64,000 nucleotides of DNA from Bradyrhizobium sp. AZCC 1719. GTDB taxonomy: Bacteria > Pseudomonadota > Alphaproteobacteria > Rhizobiales > Xanthobacteraceae. The position numbers and the translations under genes are program-made. The stretch lies in contig NZ_JAZHRU010000001.1 in NCBI RefSeq assembly GCF_036924525.1, positions 2,943,001-3,007,000 on the forward strand, read 5' to 3'. Each line of letters opens with the position of its first letter. Position 1 is the stretch's first letter. Under the pieces are notes generated by a model that was not told the origin of the DNA, made no database searches, and saw only the letters and a list, made by a program, of their open reading frames with translations. Shown here one piece after another: positions 26,569 through 35,856 of this stretch.

Positions 26569-27168
26569 ATGATGCAGTGGCTCAAAGACAACAAGGATGC
26601 GCTAACTGTCGTATTATCAACTCTTGCATTCCTCATAAGTATCGCGACTTTCTTTCGCTCATGGCAACGAGATCGGCGCGACGCAGCCAAAGCTTTGCAG
26701 GCAAAGAGTCCTCGTATCTCCATACGAACAGAGCGCGCGGTTTGCGAAAATCTCTATATTCCAATCTCTAGTTCACTTATTCCCGGTTGGGATTTTTACA
26801 TACATTTTGAAATCGAAAATCGGTTTGGAGTGTCTTTTACAATTCAACGGATTTCTGCGACCGAGCCGAAGGGCGCGAAAGTACGCCTCCACCAACCGAT
26901 CAGTGATGGATTTAGAAAGCATGATGAAGACCCAACCGACTTGCTGGGTGATACATCTGCGGTGTACTTCAAACCCACCCAGCCGGGTGGGGTCTTACGG
27001 CCCGCTTTCCATCTGCATATTGCAAGAATGCTCACGGTCGAAGACGTCAAAGTCGGAGTTCCGATCACTCTGACGTTCGATTTTGAACTTCAGGAGGAGG
27101 TGCCGAAACGCGAGGTAATTAAGCGTGAATTTGTTCTTCGTCCTGGGATAGTATCCGCGCGAAATTAG
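26569..27168 (+). CDS. Hypothetical membrane-anchored protein, AT-rich
   Basis: 199 residues, no family recognised. One N-terminal membrane helix (about 10-28; ALTVVLSTLAFLISIATFF) is followed by a basic stretch (RSWQRDRRDAAKALQ) and a soluble, probably beta-rich domain with WDFYIHFEIENRFGVSF and VGVPITLTFDFELQEEV. GGGGA lies six bases before ATG 26569. Base composition is visibly lower in GC than all neighbours, which suggests transfer from elsewhere. A hairpin follows its stop. Topology (domain inside or outside) cannot be fixed; the basic residues after the helix favour a cytoplasmic domain. Confidence 0.65.
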   Translation: MMQWLKDNKDALTVVLSTLAFLISIATFFRSWQRDRRDAAKALQAKSPRISIRTERAVCENLYIPISSSLIPGWDFYIHFEIENRFGVSFTIQRISATEPKGAKVRLHQPISDGFRKHDEDPTDLLGDTSAVYFKPTQPGGVLRPAFHLHIARMLTVEDVKVGVPITLTFDFELQEEVPKREVIKREFVLRPGIVSARN

Positions 27169-27178
27169 CCCAATGATC

Positions 27179-27230
27179 GAAGCGAGGGGCTAAATAGCTC
27201 GCCGGTGAACGGATTGAATCCCCTCGTTTC
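27179..27230 (+). terminator. Hairpin after the AT-rich hypothetical gene
   Basis: GAAGCGAGGGG (27179-27189) pairs with CCCCTCGTTTC (27220-27230), 11 bp as RNA with one G-U pair, around a 30-base loop. It begins 11 bases past the stop codon. The large loop and weak T-run make terminator function uncertain. Confidence 0.35.
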
Positions 27231-27298
27231 AAGACGCCGGACGGGGGGCATCGCGATAACTCAATCCATCCAGCGGCCACGAAGAGTCTGTGCAAACG

Positions 27299-28150
27299 TT
27301 AGCGCACTCCAAGCAGGCGCCTGGGATGAACGCCATCGACGTAGCCCATGAACGGCGGATGGATCGAATAGCCGATCAGCTCGCGTGCGCGCTCGGGCAG
27401 TTTGCTCGCCACCTCGGCAGGGACGGCGAGCGCCATGTTCTCGAGTTGCCGCACCCAGCCCACGCAATATTGCGGCGTGATGATCAGGCGCGGCCGGTCC
27501 GACCGGTTGGCGCCGCCACGGTGCCATAGCGTTCCCTTGGTGATGGCCAGCGATCCGGACGGCATGATCAGCTTCACGGCGTCAGGCCTGTCGCCTTCCT
27601 CGTGACTGGCTTCGTTGGTGAAGTGAGCGGGTTTCACCGCGCCCTCGATATATTGCCCGTCCCACAGATGGCTTCCGGGAATGATTTCGGTGGCGCCATT
27701 TTGCTCGGTCGTATCGTCAATCGCCCAAAACGTGCTGATGCCAAGGGCAGGGCGCGGGCGCGGAATCTTCACGCCGCTGTCGTCGAAGTGCCAGGGCTGG
27801 ACGGTCTCGCCGGGATGGAGATTGATCGCGAGCAGGGCAGACAGCAGGCAGCTCTCGCCGAGTTCGGCTTCCACAAAAGCCATCGCGAGCGGGTGGATCG
27901 CGAGCTCGGCGAAGACAGGCGATTTCGCCAGCAGTGCATACACCCGGTTGGTCCTGGTGCCTTCAAAATCGTTGCGGCCGAACAGATCGCGCGCCAGATG
28001 CGGCGCCAGCGCCGCGCGGATTTCGGCGACGCGGTCGGGCGCCAGAACGCGTTCGAAGATCAGGTAACCGCTGCGGTCGAACTCTTCCCTTAAGGAGGCG
28101 AATGAGCGTTCCCCGAGCCAGGGCAAAACCTGCTCCGCTGTCGCTGCCAT
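27299..28150 (-). CDS. Phytanoyl-CoA dioxygenase family protein
   Basis: 283 residues, a non-haem iron/2-oxoglutarate oxygenase. The iron ligands are H121 and D123 (QPWHFDDSG) and the distal H210 (TLWHRGGANRS); R216 is positioned to hold 2-oxoglutarate. Other typical parts are the start REEFDRSGYLIFERVLAPDRV and ATEIIPGSHLWDG. It should hydroxylate a carbon of an unknown substrate with O2 and 2-oxoglutarate. It lies upstream, on the same strand, of nothing immediate and downstream of the ATC-hydrolase gene, between two BVMO genes, so a shared catabolic role is possible. Confidence 0.88.
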   Translation of the reverse strand: MAATAEQVLPWLGERSFASLREEFDRSGYLIFERVLAPDRVAEIRAALAPHLARDLFGRNDFEGTRTNRVYALLAKSPVFAELAIHPLAMAFVEAELGESCLLSALLAINLHPGETVQPWHFDDSGVKIPRPRPALGISTFWAIDDTTEQNGATEIIPGSHLWDGQYIEGAVKPAHFTNEASHEEGDRPDAVKLIMPSGSLAITKGTLWHRGGANRSDRPRLIITPQYCVGWVRQLENMALAVPAEVASKLPERARELIGYSIHPPFMGYVDGVHPRRLLGVR

Positions 28151-28255
28151 CTGCGCTCTCCCTCGCGAGCCCGGTCAGCCCGGCTTCTTGCGATACATCA
28201 TACGCAACCAGGGGCTTTTTTCACGAGATTTCTGTGGCGTTAACGCTGGCGCAAA

Positions 28256-28756
28256 TCATGACCGCGGTGCGAATGCGTAGCGGAACGTGCAGCTCGGCGC
28301 GCCCTGCATCAGGGTCTGGTCGCGCCTGAGGTTGACCTCGCTGCCGCCGGCGGCAACGATATCGAAATCGGTGGCGCAGACCAGCAGCGCGCCGAGCTCC
28401 GGCTCGCCGAGCGCGCGGAAGAATTCCGCGAACCGGCAGTGCGTGACGTCGAATTCCAGCGCCTCCTTGTCGTGCCGGCGCATCTCGACCGTCACCTCCC
28501 GCTCGGTGACTTCGGCAAGCGCGGTATGCATGGTCGCCCATTTACGCCGCGCGCTGCCCTCGACACTCTCGCCGATGGCGGCGAACAACGCCTTCGACCA
28601 GTCGCGCAAGGCTTGTCGCGCAATCGCGTCAGCCTTTTCCTGGCCCAGTTCCGCGCGCAACGCTCGCAGCATCGGCACCAGCACCTGCGCCTGGATCCGC
28701 GTTTTGTCCAACAGCGACAGGCGGGGATCGACCATATAATCGTCGAGCACATTCAT
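28256..28756 (-). CDS. ATC hydrolase-like protein (L-2-amino-thiazoline-4-carboxylate hydrolase family)
   Basis: 166 residues. The C-terminal motif block THCRFAEFFRALGEPELGAL, CATDFDIV, NLRRDQTLMQGAPSCTFRY is the core of the ATC-hydrolase family. Its Cys and Asp (C, C-x2-D-F-D) are conserved. The N-terminal helical part ends in GSARRKWATMHTALAEVTER. ATG 28756 has AAAGGAG seven bases upstream; the longer open frame has no support. Few members are characterised (cysteine synthesis from ATC in Pseudomonas), so the reaction here is uncertain; a hydrolase or isomerase is likely. It is the probable upstream partner of the phytanoyl-CoA dioxygenase-like gene, 105 bases away. Confidence 0.8.
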   Translation of the reverse strand: MNVLDDYMVDPRLSLLDKTRIQAQVLVPMLRALRAELGQEKADAIARQALRDWSKALFAAIGESVEGSARRKWATMHTALAEVTEREVTVEMRRHDKEALEFDVTHCRFAEFFRALGEPELGALLVCATDFDIVAAGGSEVNLRRDQTLMQGAPSCTFRYAFAPRS

Positions 28757-29032
28757 CGCAGGCTCCTTTCGATTCCGATCTCCAGCGAGATATTGCGGCC
28801 GGCGAGGCGAGCGCAAGCGAGATAAGCTGGGCGATTGGCTTAGAAAATCTGATGCATGACCATCGATGAGATGCGGCACGCTCAGGCATGGGGCGGGAGA
28901 CCGGACAATTCGAACCAGGATGGGTTTCGATTGCCACCCCCAGGCTGGCGTCAAAGCAGCATACGCCGATCGTGAGCGGTTCAAAATCTTTGGACCGCTC
29001 GAATGAAGCCGGGCGGCCGCTGCCTTGCGCGC

Positions 29033-31711
29033 CTACCCCGCAGCCGCGTTGACCGCGATCGGCGAAGCGCCTTCGCCGCTCTCTTCCAGCTTTCGCGGCA
29101 ACCCCGCAAAACCGCGCAACGCTTCCGCCATCTTGGTACGTCCGCTGACACCGGTGATCACCACATCCACCATCATCAGGGACGAGTGGATGTGGCCACG
29201 CGCCTGCAGTTGCTCGACCGGCACACCTGCGGCCGCCATCGCCTCGGCATATTCGATCCCCTCGTCACGCAGCGGATCGAACTCACAGGTCGCCACGAAC
29301 GCCGGCGGCAGGTTCGCCAGATTGCCGCGCAGCGGCGAGGCGCGCGGGTCGGTGCGGTCAGCGGGCGAACAATAGATATCCCAGAACCAGAACATCAGCG
29401 CACGCGTCAGGAAATAGCCGACCGCATTCTCGGCATAGGATGGACGGTCGAACCTGCAATCGGTGGCAGGGCACACCAGGAGCTGGCCTGCGATCTCTGG
29501 CCCGCCGCGGTCGCGTGCGAGCTGGCAGGTGACGGTGGCGATATTGGCGCCGGCGCTCCAGCCCGCGACCAGCACCGGTCCCGCTCTGCCGCCGAGTTCG
29601 GTGGCATGCTCGGCGATCCAGCGCGTTGCCGCATAGCCATCTTCGGCGGCGGCGGGGAAGCGATGCTCGGGCGCATGGCGATAGCCGACGCTGACGACGA
29701 TCATTCCGCTGCGGCGGCAGATGTCGCGGCAGAACGGATCGTCGGATTGCTCGTCGCCGAGCACCCAGCCGCCGCCGTGGAAATAGACCACGATCGGATG
29801 CGGCCCGGGCGTTGCCGGCCGATACAGGCGATACTGCAGCAGGCCATCGGCGCCGTGCAGCACGCCGTCGCCGACTTCTCCGACGGGCCGGCCGGCGGGA
29901 CGGCTCTTGTTGAATTCGGTGAGGAAGTCGCGCGCGCCCTGGGCGCCGAGCGACTCGATCGCCGGCAGGTTCATCTCCGCCAGCATGCCCAGCACCAGCC
30001 GCACGTCCGGCTGCAGGCGCACGACCTGGCCGTCGTTGCATTGCTCCGAAACGTTCGGGCCGGTCAGTTTGAAGCCGAGCATGCCGCGGGCGACGACCTC
30101 GTTGCAGATACTGCGATAGGGGCCGACGCCGCCGGTATAGGGCATTACGCCTTGCGCCTTGCCGGGCACGTTGGCGCCCGTGTACCAGGTGTTGGCGAGC
30201 CGATGCAGCGTCAGCGTCGAACAGTCGGCCATGTGCTGCGCCCAGCCGGCCTGCGCCGTCTCGGTCGCGTCGATGGTCGTGAAGCCGGCCTCGCGCATCG
30301 CCGCCAGCCGGTCGACCACCCAGTCGACATGCTGCTCGATCGAGACCGCCATGTTCGACAGCACCGATGGGCTGCCCGGGCCCGTGATCAGGAACAGATT
30401 GGGAAAGCCTGAGACCGTGAGCCCGAGATAGGTCTGCGGACCGTTGGCCCAGATGTCGGACAGCGACTTGCCATCGCGGCCCGTGATCGGATGAACCGCT
30501 TTGATGGCGCCGGTCATGGCGTCAAAACCGGTGGCGAACACGATCATATCGACGTCGAACGTCCGCTTGTCGGTCTTGATGCCGGAGGCCGTGATCTCTG
30601 TGATCGGCTCCTGCCGCAGATTGACCAGCGTGACGTTGGGGCGGTTGAACGTAGCGTAGTAGTTGGTATCGAGGCAGGGACGCTTGGCACCGAACGGATG
30701 GTCGCGCGGGGTCAACGTATCAGCCGTCTCCGGGTCCTTGACGATGGTTTGGATCTTCTCGCGGATCAGGTCGGCGAGCAGCGCATTGCCGTCGACGTCG
30801 ACGCCCTGGTCGGCCCAGAGCTGGGTCAGGATGTAGACGAGATCGCCGGCGGCCCAGGCCTGCTCGAAGCGCTCGCGGCGCTCGGCATCGCTCAACTGCC
30901 AGCTCACCGCCATCTGTTGCGGATAGGGGACGCCCGCGAGCGACCACCGCGCCTGCTCGCGATAGCCGGTGCGGTCGCCCTGCAGCAGCGCGAGGCGGTC
31001 CTCCGGCGCCGGACCGTTGTGGGCGGGAAGGGCGAAATTCGGCGTGCGCTGGAAAACGGTGAGATGCGCGGCCTGCTCGGCGAGCAGCGGGATCGACTGG
31101 ATGCCCGATGATCCGGTGCCGATGACGGCGATGCGCTTGCCGGCAAGCTTGACCTCTTCGTGCGGCCAGCGGCCGGTGAAATAGACCTCGCCCTTAAAAT
31201 CCCTGACGCCGTCGATCTCCGGCGGCTTCGGCGCGGAGAGACAACCGGTCGCCATGATGTAATAGCGGCAGGAAATGCTGGCGCCATTGTCCGTCGTGAG
31301 CCGCCAGCGTTCGGCCGCCTCATCCCAATTTGCCGCCGTGACCTTGGCGCCAAAGCGGATGTCGCGCCGCAACTCATATCGATCGGCGACGAAACCGAGA
31401 TAGCGCAGGATCTCGGGTTGCGTTGCGTATTTCTCCGACCATTGCCACGCACTCTCCAGCTCGGGATCGAAGGTGTAGCTGTAGTCGATGGTCTGGATGT
31501 CGCAGCGCGCGCCGGGATAGCGGTTCCAATACCAGGTGCCGCCGACGTCGCCGGCCTCCTCGATCACGACCGCCGAGAAGCCGGCCTTGCGCAAGCGATG
31601 CAGGAGATAGATGCCGGCAAAGCCGGCGCCGACCACGGCGACATCGACCTGTTGTGTCGTGCCGCTGTTTGTCGTTTCAGAAGAACGTGCTGCGACCGCT
31701 GCGTCTGGCAT
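29033..31711 (-). CDS. Fused Baeyer-Villiger-type monooxygenase and alpha/beta-hydrolase
   Basis: 892 residues, two enzymes in one chain. Residues 20-545 are a flavin monooxygenase with GAGFAG (28-33), the long fingerprint [15 protein letters not shown] and GTGSSG (198-203). Its short fingerprint reads F172-K-G-E-V-Y-F178-T-G-R-W182-P, so the usual His is Phe. Residues 600-875 are an HSL-type esterase: HGGG oxyanion loop (645-648), nucleophile S719 in GWSAG, D812 and probably H842. The logic is direct: the first half makes an ester or lactone, the second cleaves it. ATG 31711 has GGAGG six bases upstream. Single gene; no frameshift is seen at the junction. Confidence 0.9.
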   Translation of the reverse strand: MPDAAVAARSSETTNSGTTQQVDVAVVGAGFAGIYLLHRLRKAGFSAVVIEEAGDVGGTWYWNRYPGARCDIQTIDYSYTFDPELESAWQWSEKYATQPEILRYLGFVADRYELRRDIRFGAKVTAANWDEAAERWRLTTDNGASISCRYYIMATGCLSAPKPPEIDGVRDFKGEVYFTGRWPHEEVKLAGKRIAVIGTGSSGIQSIPLLAEQAAHLTVFQRTPNFALPAHNGPAPEDRLALLQGDRTGYREQARWSLAGVPYPQQMAVSWQLSDAERRERFEQAWAAGDLVYILTQLWADQGVDVDGNALLADLIREKIQTIVKDPETADTLTPRDHPFGAKRPCLDTNYYATFNRPNVTLVNLRQEPITEITASGIKTDKRTFDVDMIVFATGFDAMTGAIKAVHPITGRDGKSLSDIWANGPQTYLGLTVSGFPNLFLITGPGSPSVLSNMAVSIEQHVDWVVDRLAAMREAGFTTIDATETAQAGWAQHMADCSTLTLHRLANTWYTGANVPGKAQGVMPYTGGVGPYRSICNEVVARGMLGFKLTGPNVSEQCNDGQVVRLQPDVRLVLGMLAEMNLPAIESLGAQGARDFLTEFNKSRPAGRPVGEVGDGVLHGADGLLQYRLYRPATPGPHPIVVYFHGGGWVLGDEQSDDPFCRDICRRSGMIVVSVGYRHAPEHRFPAAAEDGYAATRWIAEHATELGGRAGPVLVAGWSAGANIATVTCQLARDRGGPEIAGQLLVCPATDCRFDRPSYAENAVGYFLTRALMFWFWDIYCSPADRTDPRASPLRGNLANLPPAFVATCEFDPLRDEGIEYAEAMAAAGVPVEQLQARGHIHSSLMMVDVVITGVSGRTKMAEALRGFAGLPRKLEESGEGASPIAVNAAAG

Positions 31712-32435
31712 GCCACTCCTCCCGTGCGTTTTATATTTTGGGACAGGCTACTGCCGCGTAGTCAGTTTGTCATCAGGCCAAATACAATCATTGGATGTTT
31801 GCTGCAGACGCGCGCTGCCGCAGAGTCCGACCAGCGGTTTCACGAATTACTCCGTATGAAGCAGCGACTTATCCGCGATGCGCGTCGCTACACGCGCTCG
31901 CCGTTCGCTCGGCACGTTTGCGCGCCAGGAACGATCAATCAACGCGCTGCGCGTCGCCCTTCCCATCCAGTCGGGTGGGAGCCGATGTTATCTCCGATCA
32001 GGCCGACGAGACGGGGCGATCTTCCAAAGGCTTCGCAGGTTTTATGTTCGGGGCGCCACCGAGCAGGGCCCCGAGGCTATCTTTCTCTCACTTTCATTGA
32101 AACGCTATGTGAAATTCTGATAACTTGCCTCATTGGTATTTGGCTCGTCGAGGCTGACGAATGGAGAGTTTCCGTGACCGCGTCATTTTCATTCGAGCAC
32201 ACCCCAACATCTGCCAAGTTTCGGCATCGCTCCGCATGTGATGCTCTTGCGCACACAAGCCTTGCTGCTGCATGTGAAAACGCCGGTATTAAGCCGACAC
32301 TCAGGGCTAAACTACCTTGGAGGGTTGGAGCTACGGTTCTGGGTGAAGGTGACTACCGCTGACAGCATAGCCACTCGCTTGGTTCCGATCTCTACAAGTT
32401 GGCATCGGATCCAACTGTTCGTTAGGAGCGTTGCG
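31712..32435. other. 724-bp stretch without a recognised gene
   Basis: This divergent region between the fused monooxygenase and the DUF992 gene is less GC-rich than the coding DNA around it. The only coding hint is a 62-codon frame from GTG 32174 to 32362 with GGAGAG upstream, but its product matches nothing I know. The first 90 bases include AATATAAAAC on the minus strand, a possible -10 region for the fused monooxygenase. No repeats or RNA genes are visible. Confidence 0.5.
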
Positions 32436-32870
32436 ATGAAGCATGCATGGTTGCCGCCCATAGCCATTCTTGTTTGCTTCTCCGTGACGCCGGCCCCCGC
32501 CCAAAGCGTGGTGAAAGCCGGACTGCTTACCTGCAAGATGCAGGCGCCCGTTGGATCACAGCAACATATGCGATGTCGTTTCGAGCACGACGATCGTGGA
32601 CCGCCCCACGTATATTCAGGCACGGTCAACGGCTTTGGTCTTGAGTCCGGAGCGAGGGGGGACTCAATGGGATGGGTGGTGTTTGCGCCGACCACCTCGC
32701 TGCCACGTGGCTCGCTGAGAGGAAGTTACGTCCGAGCCGGCGGAGATCCTCCAGTTGAATTGGGTAGTGGAGCGAAGCTGATCGGTGTTTCGCAACGGAG
32801 GATATCGCTGCAACCGATTGCTTCCGAGCGACAGGTCGCTCTGGAGATTGGCAGGCTCGAATTGCGGTAG
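32436..32870 (+). CDS. DUF992 exported protein
   Basis: 144 residues: a signal peptide (MKHAWLPPIAILVCFSVTPAPAQS) and one DUF992 domain. The marks are KAGLLTCKMQAP with a conserved Cys, MRCRFEHDDRGPPHVYSGTV, MGWVVFAPTTSLPRGSLRGSY and VGSGAKLIGVSQRRISLQP-like strands near the end. The domain is an all-beta periplasmic fold of unknown function, frequent in Rhizobiales. AGGAG lies seven bases before ATG 32436. The carbonic anhydrase gene follows 38 bases later on the same strand. Confidence 0.82.
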   Translation: MKHAWLPPIAILVCFSVTPAPAQSVVKAGLLTCKMQAPVGSQQHMRCRFEHDDRGPPHVYSGTVNGFGLESGARGDSMGWVVFAPTTSLPRGSLRGSYVRAGGDPPVELGSGAKLIGVSQRRISLQPIASERQVALEIGRLELR

Positions 32871-32908
32871 GCCATTGTGTCGAAGCGTTTGCTCGTGGGA
32901 GATAACAT

Positions 32909-33655
32909 ATGCGCCAGAAGTACGAACATCCTCGGGACTGCGCCTGTTTAGGTCGTCGGAATTTTCTCAAGACGGCAGGTAGCGCAACCGCTCTGGGTCT
33001 AGCCGGTGCCGGCGGCTTTGTGGCTCCGGCCTATGCCGACGCGCTGACCAAGGCGCAGCGGGATAAAATGAGGCCCGATCAAATCATCCAGGCCATGAAG
33101 AATGGAAACCAGCGCTTTCGCAGAGGCGAACGGAAGGAGCGCAACTATCTTCGTGAACAGAAGGCGAGCGCCTCTGGACAGTATCCTGCCGCGGCGTTGC
33201 TGACTTGTATAGACTCCCGTGCACCGGCCGAGGTGATCATGGATCTCGGTATCGGCGACATCTTCAACTGCCGCGTCGCCGGCAATGTCGAAAACGCCGA
33301 TATTCTCGGCAGCCTCGAGTTTGCCTGCAAACTTTCCGGCGCGAAGGTCGTGCTCGTCATGGGTCACACCGCGTGCGGTGCGATCAAGGGCGCGATCGAC
33401 AATGCCGAGCTAGGCAATCTAACGGGATTGCTCGGCAAGATCAAACCGGCAGTCGAAGCGACGAAATACACGGGTGAGCGATCCGCGAAGAACTACGACT
33501 TCGTCAACGCTGTCGCGCGAACGAACGTCGAGATGACTGTCGCAAACATTCGGAAAGGCAGTCCGGTGCTTGCCGAGCTGGAAGCCAAAGACAGTATCGA
33601 CATTGCAGGGGCTATGTACAATCTCGAAACGGGCGCGGTGGAGTTCTTGGCCTGA
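32909..33655 (+). CDS. Beta-carbonic anhydrase with Tat signal
   Basis: 248 residues. The N-terminus has a twin-arginine signal (GRRNFLKTAG, Arg 16-17) and a hydrophobic stretch ending APAYADA, so the enzyme should be exported folded. The zinc site is complete: C100, D102 and R104 in CIDSRAP, and H153 and C156 in GHTACGAIKG. It interconverts CO2 and bicarbonate in the periplasm. The C-terminal YNLETGAVEFL strand is standard. Beta-class enzymes are more often cytoplasmic; the Tat leader makes this a periplasmic version. It may be cotranscribed with the DUF992 gene. Confidence 0.9.
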   Translation: MRQKYEHPRDCACLGRRNFLKTAGSATALGLAGAGGFVAPAYADALTKAQRDKMRPDQIIQAMKNGNQRFRRGERKERNYLREQKASASGQYPAAALLTCIDSRAPAEVIMDLGIGDIFNCRVAGNVENADILGSLEFACKLSGAKVVLVMGHTACGAIKGAIDNAELGNLTGLLGKIKPAVEATKYTGERSAKNYDFVNAVARTNVEMTVANIRKGSPVLAELEAKDSIDIAGAMYNLETGAVEFLA

Positions 33656-33721
33656 AGCTCGCCGCGTTTTGGTAAACTGAGGTGCCGTTCCAACGTGCCG
33701 CCTGTCGGACGACACCCTTCG

Positions 33722-34666
33722 CTAGACAGTCTTCTGCCGCCCGTCAGCGCGGCGGCGCTCGATTCCTGTGGCCGCCCAGTTCGGGCTGAAATCCAGCGTG
33801 AAGTCGCGAAAACTCTCCACGGCCGGCGAGAGCGATGCGCTGTGTCGTACGAACATCGCGATCTTCCATTTGACGGCCGGCTGCAGCAGCGGCAGGAACG
33901 TCAGTCCGAAGCCGCGCACCAGCGGCTCCGCCATCGAGGGGCAGATCACGGCGCCCTGTCTCACGCGCAGCATCGATAGCGCGGTGTTCACCCGATGCAC
34001 CGGCACCAGCTCCTTCGGGTGATGCCTAGGCGGCACGTTGCTCAACACGTTGATGGCGATGTTGGGCATGTAGTTGAGCAGGGGCCGCTGGCGCAGATCC
34101 TTCCAACTGACCGACTTGCCTTTTGCCAGCGGGTCATCGCTGCGCAACGCTGCCCAGAGCGGGTCGGCGCAAATCATGTGCACCTCCATTGATTGATCGG
34201 GAACGACGCCGGCCGGCCCGAAGCCGATGTCGGTAGAACCGTTCTGCAAGCCCGCTAGCACCTCCTGGATCGGCACGTCGTCAAAGCGGACGTCCACGCC
34301 GGGATGGCTATTAGTGTATTCAGCGATCAGCTCCGGCAGCAGCGTGCACGATAAGGTCTCGGGCGCGGCTACGCGCACCAACCCGCGGCGCAGTTCCTTC
34401 AGGTTGGTCAGGCTCTCCAGCGCCTCGTCCAGATTCGAGAGCACGCGCCGTGCCATCGGTGCAAAGGTCTCGCCGACGCTAGACGCAGAAACCTTGCGGG
34501 TGGTGCGGTCCAAGAGGCGGACGCCGACGCGGCTCTCGAGCTCTTTGATCAGGCCCGACAGCGCCGCCTGCGACAAGTGCATGGCCTTGGCGGCTTCCGA
34601 GAAGCTTGCGGTCTCCAGCACGGCCACATAGGCGCGCAACTGCCGCACTGTCACATCCATCGCCAT
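33722..34666 (-). CDS. LysR family transcriptional regulator
   Basis: 314 residues. The N-terminal winged HTH (VTVRQLRAYVAVLETASFSEAAKAMHLSQAALS, shortened: helix 2-3 read FSEAAKAMHLSQAALSGLI) and linker helix are standard. The C-terminal periplasmic-binding-like sensor starts VRVAAPETLSCTLLPEL. ATG 34666 is preferred because GGGGGA lies six bases upstream; earlier codons have no ribosome site. It is divergent from the Bug-type binding-protein gene 206 bases away, and so probably controls it in response to the same carboxylate. Confidence 0.88.
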   Translation of the reverse strand: MAMDVTVRQLRAYVAVLETASFSEAAKAMHLSQAALSGLIKELESRVGVRLLDRTTRKVSASSVGETFAPMARRVLSNLDEALESLTNLKELRRGLVRVAAPETLSCTLLPELIAEYTNSHPGVDVRFDDVPIQEVLAGLQNGSTDIGFGPAGVVPDQSMEVHMICADPLWAALRSDDPLAKGKSVSWKDLRQRPLLNYMPNIAINVLSNVPPRHHPKELVPVHRVNTALSMLRVRQGAVICPSMAEPLVRGFGLTFLPLLQPAVKWKIAMFVRHSASLSPAVESFRDFTLDFSPNWAATGIERRRADGRQKTV

Positions 34667-34872
34667 GTCGCGTCCCCCGCTTCGCCGTTTCTGCATTCAT
34701 AGGACAAGCTTATTAATCGGTCAAAAAATACACATTGTTCGATAGAAGGCGCGTATCTATCGTTGCAGGACGAAGGCCCCGGCGATCGCGACGATGCGAT
34801 CGCGTCAAGGCGGCTCGAATAAATGGGGTGAAATGCGACGGGGCTGCACCGGCCGCCCCAAGAGAGGCACTG

Positions 34873-35850
34873 ATGAACGTCACGCGTCGAACGCTGCTGG
34901 GGAGCATCGCTGTCTGCCTTTCTACAGGCTCCGGCTTCGAGGCATTCGCCGAAGGCAATTGGCCGTCACGGCTGGTGCGGCTGGTGTCGCCCTACGGCGC
35001 CGGCGGGGCCAACGACATCTCGCTGCGTATCCTGGCCGAGCAGTTCGGGCGCAGCCTGGGGCAACAGTTCATCGTCGAGAACAAGCCGGGGGCGGGCACG
35101 CGCATTGCCAACGAGTTGGTCGCGCGTGCCGCACCGGACGGATACACCTTCCTCTATGCCGCCGCGCCCTATGCCACCGCCGAAGCGCTGTTCGGAAAAC
35201 TGAAGTACGAGCGCAAGGATCTGCAGCCGGTAGCGATGACCGTCATGGCGCCGCTGTTCCTGATCGTCAACGCCAAGGCGAGCTTCAAGAATTTGCAGGA
35301 GATGATCGCCTACGGCAAGTCGCAGCCGGACGGCCTGACCTTCGCCTCGCCGGGCGCTGGCTCTCAACCGCATTTGGCGGCCGAGTTGCTGCTGAGAGAC
35401 GCCGGGGTCAAGGGGCTCAACGTGCAGTACCGCGGCGATGCGATGGCCTACACGGAGCTGCTCGCCGGCCGCGTCGATGCCACACTGACTGCGATCAGCA
35501 CGGCATTGCCGCACATCCAGAACGGCGATTTCCGCGTGCTGGCTGTCGCCTCGACCGAGCGCAGCGCGATCTACCCGCAGGCTCCGACCTTGCGCGAGCA
35601 GGGCTTTCCCAACGTGGTGGCCTCGGGATGGTTCGGCTTCATGGCGCCGGCAGGGACGCCACAGCCGATCGTCGAGCGGATGCAGCAAGAGATCAATCGC
35701 GCGCTGGCCGACCCCGAGGTGAAACAGAAGCTGCTCGCCCAGGGGCTGGAAACACGCGCCGGCTCGGCCGCCGAATTCGGCAAGTTCATCGACGACGAGA
35801 CGCGGAAATGGAGCGAGGTGATCCGCGTGGCAGGCCTTAAGGGCGAATAG
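34873..35850 (+). CDS. Tripartite tricarboxylate transporter binding protein (Bug family)
   Basis: 325 residues. A signal peptide (MNVTRRTLLGSIAVCLSTGS, ending EAFAE; the twin Arg may make it Tat-dependent) precedes the Bug/TctC fold. The marks are WPSRLVRLVSPYGAGGANDI (beginning of the ligand loop), VENKPGAGTRIANELVARA, and FASPGAGSQPHLAAELL. It binds a carboxylate such as a tricarboxylate, nicotinate or terephthalate-like compound in the periplasm. No TctA/TctB membrane genes are nearby, as is common for the many orphan Bug proteins; it may serve distant permeases or act as a sensor. AGAGG precedes the ATG. Confidence 0.9.
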   Translation: MNVTRRTLLGSIAVCLSTGSGFEAFAEGNWPSRLVRLVSPYGAGGANDISLRILAEQFGRSLGQQFIVENKPGAGTRIANELVARAAPDGYTFLYAAAPYATAEALFGKLKYERKDLQPVAMTVMAPLFLIVNAKASFKNLQEMIAYGKSQPDGLTFASPGAGSQPHLAAELLLRDAGVKGLNVQYRGDAMAYTELLAGRVDATLTAISTALPHIQNGDFRVLAVASTERSAIYPQAPTLREQGFPNVVASGWFGFMAPAGTPQPIVERMQQEINRALADPEVKQKLLAQGLETRAGSAAEFGKFIDDETRKWSEVIRVAGLKGE

Positions 35851-35856
35851 GGCGTT

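Noticed and set aside
27185..27250. tRNA-like 3' half (GGATTGAATCCCCTC near a stem)
   Set aside because: No acceptor stem, anticodon arm or CCA end can be folded; better explained as the hairpin at 27179-27230.
29003..30412. Plus-strand frame of 469 codons opposite the fused monooxygenase
   Set aside because: Mirror frame of the esterase half; no ribosome site or recognisable domain.
31712..32435. Possible degraded insertion sequence or small genes
   Set aside because: No inverted ends, direct target duplication or transposase fragments could be found; the 62-codon frame has no recognisable product.
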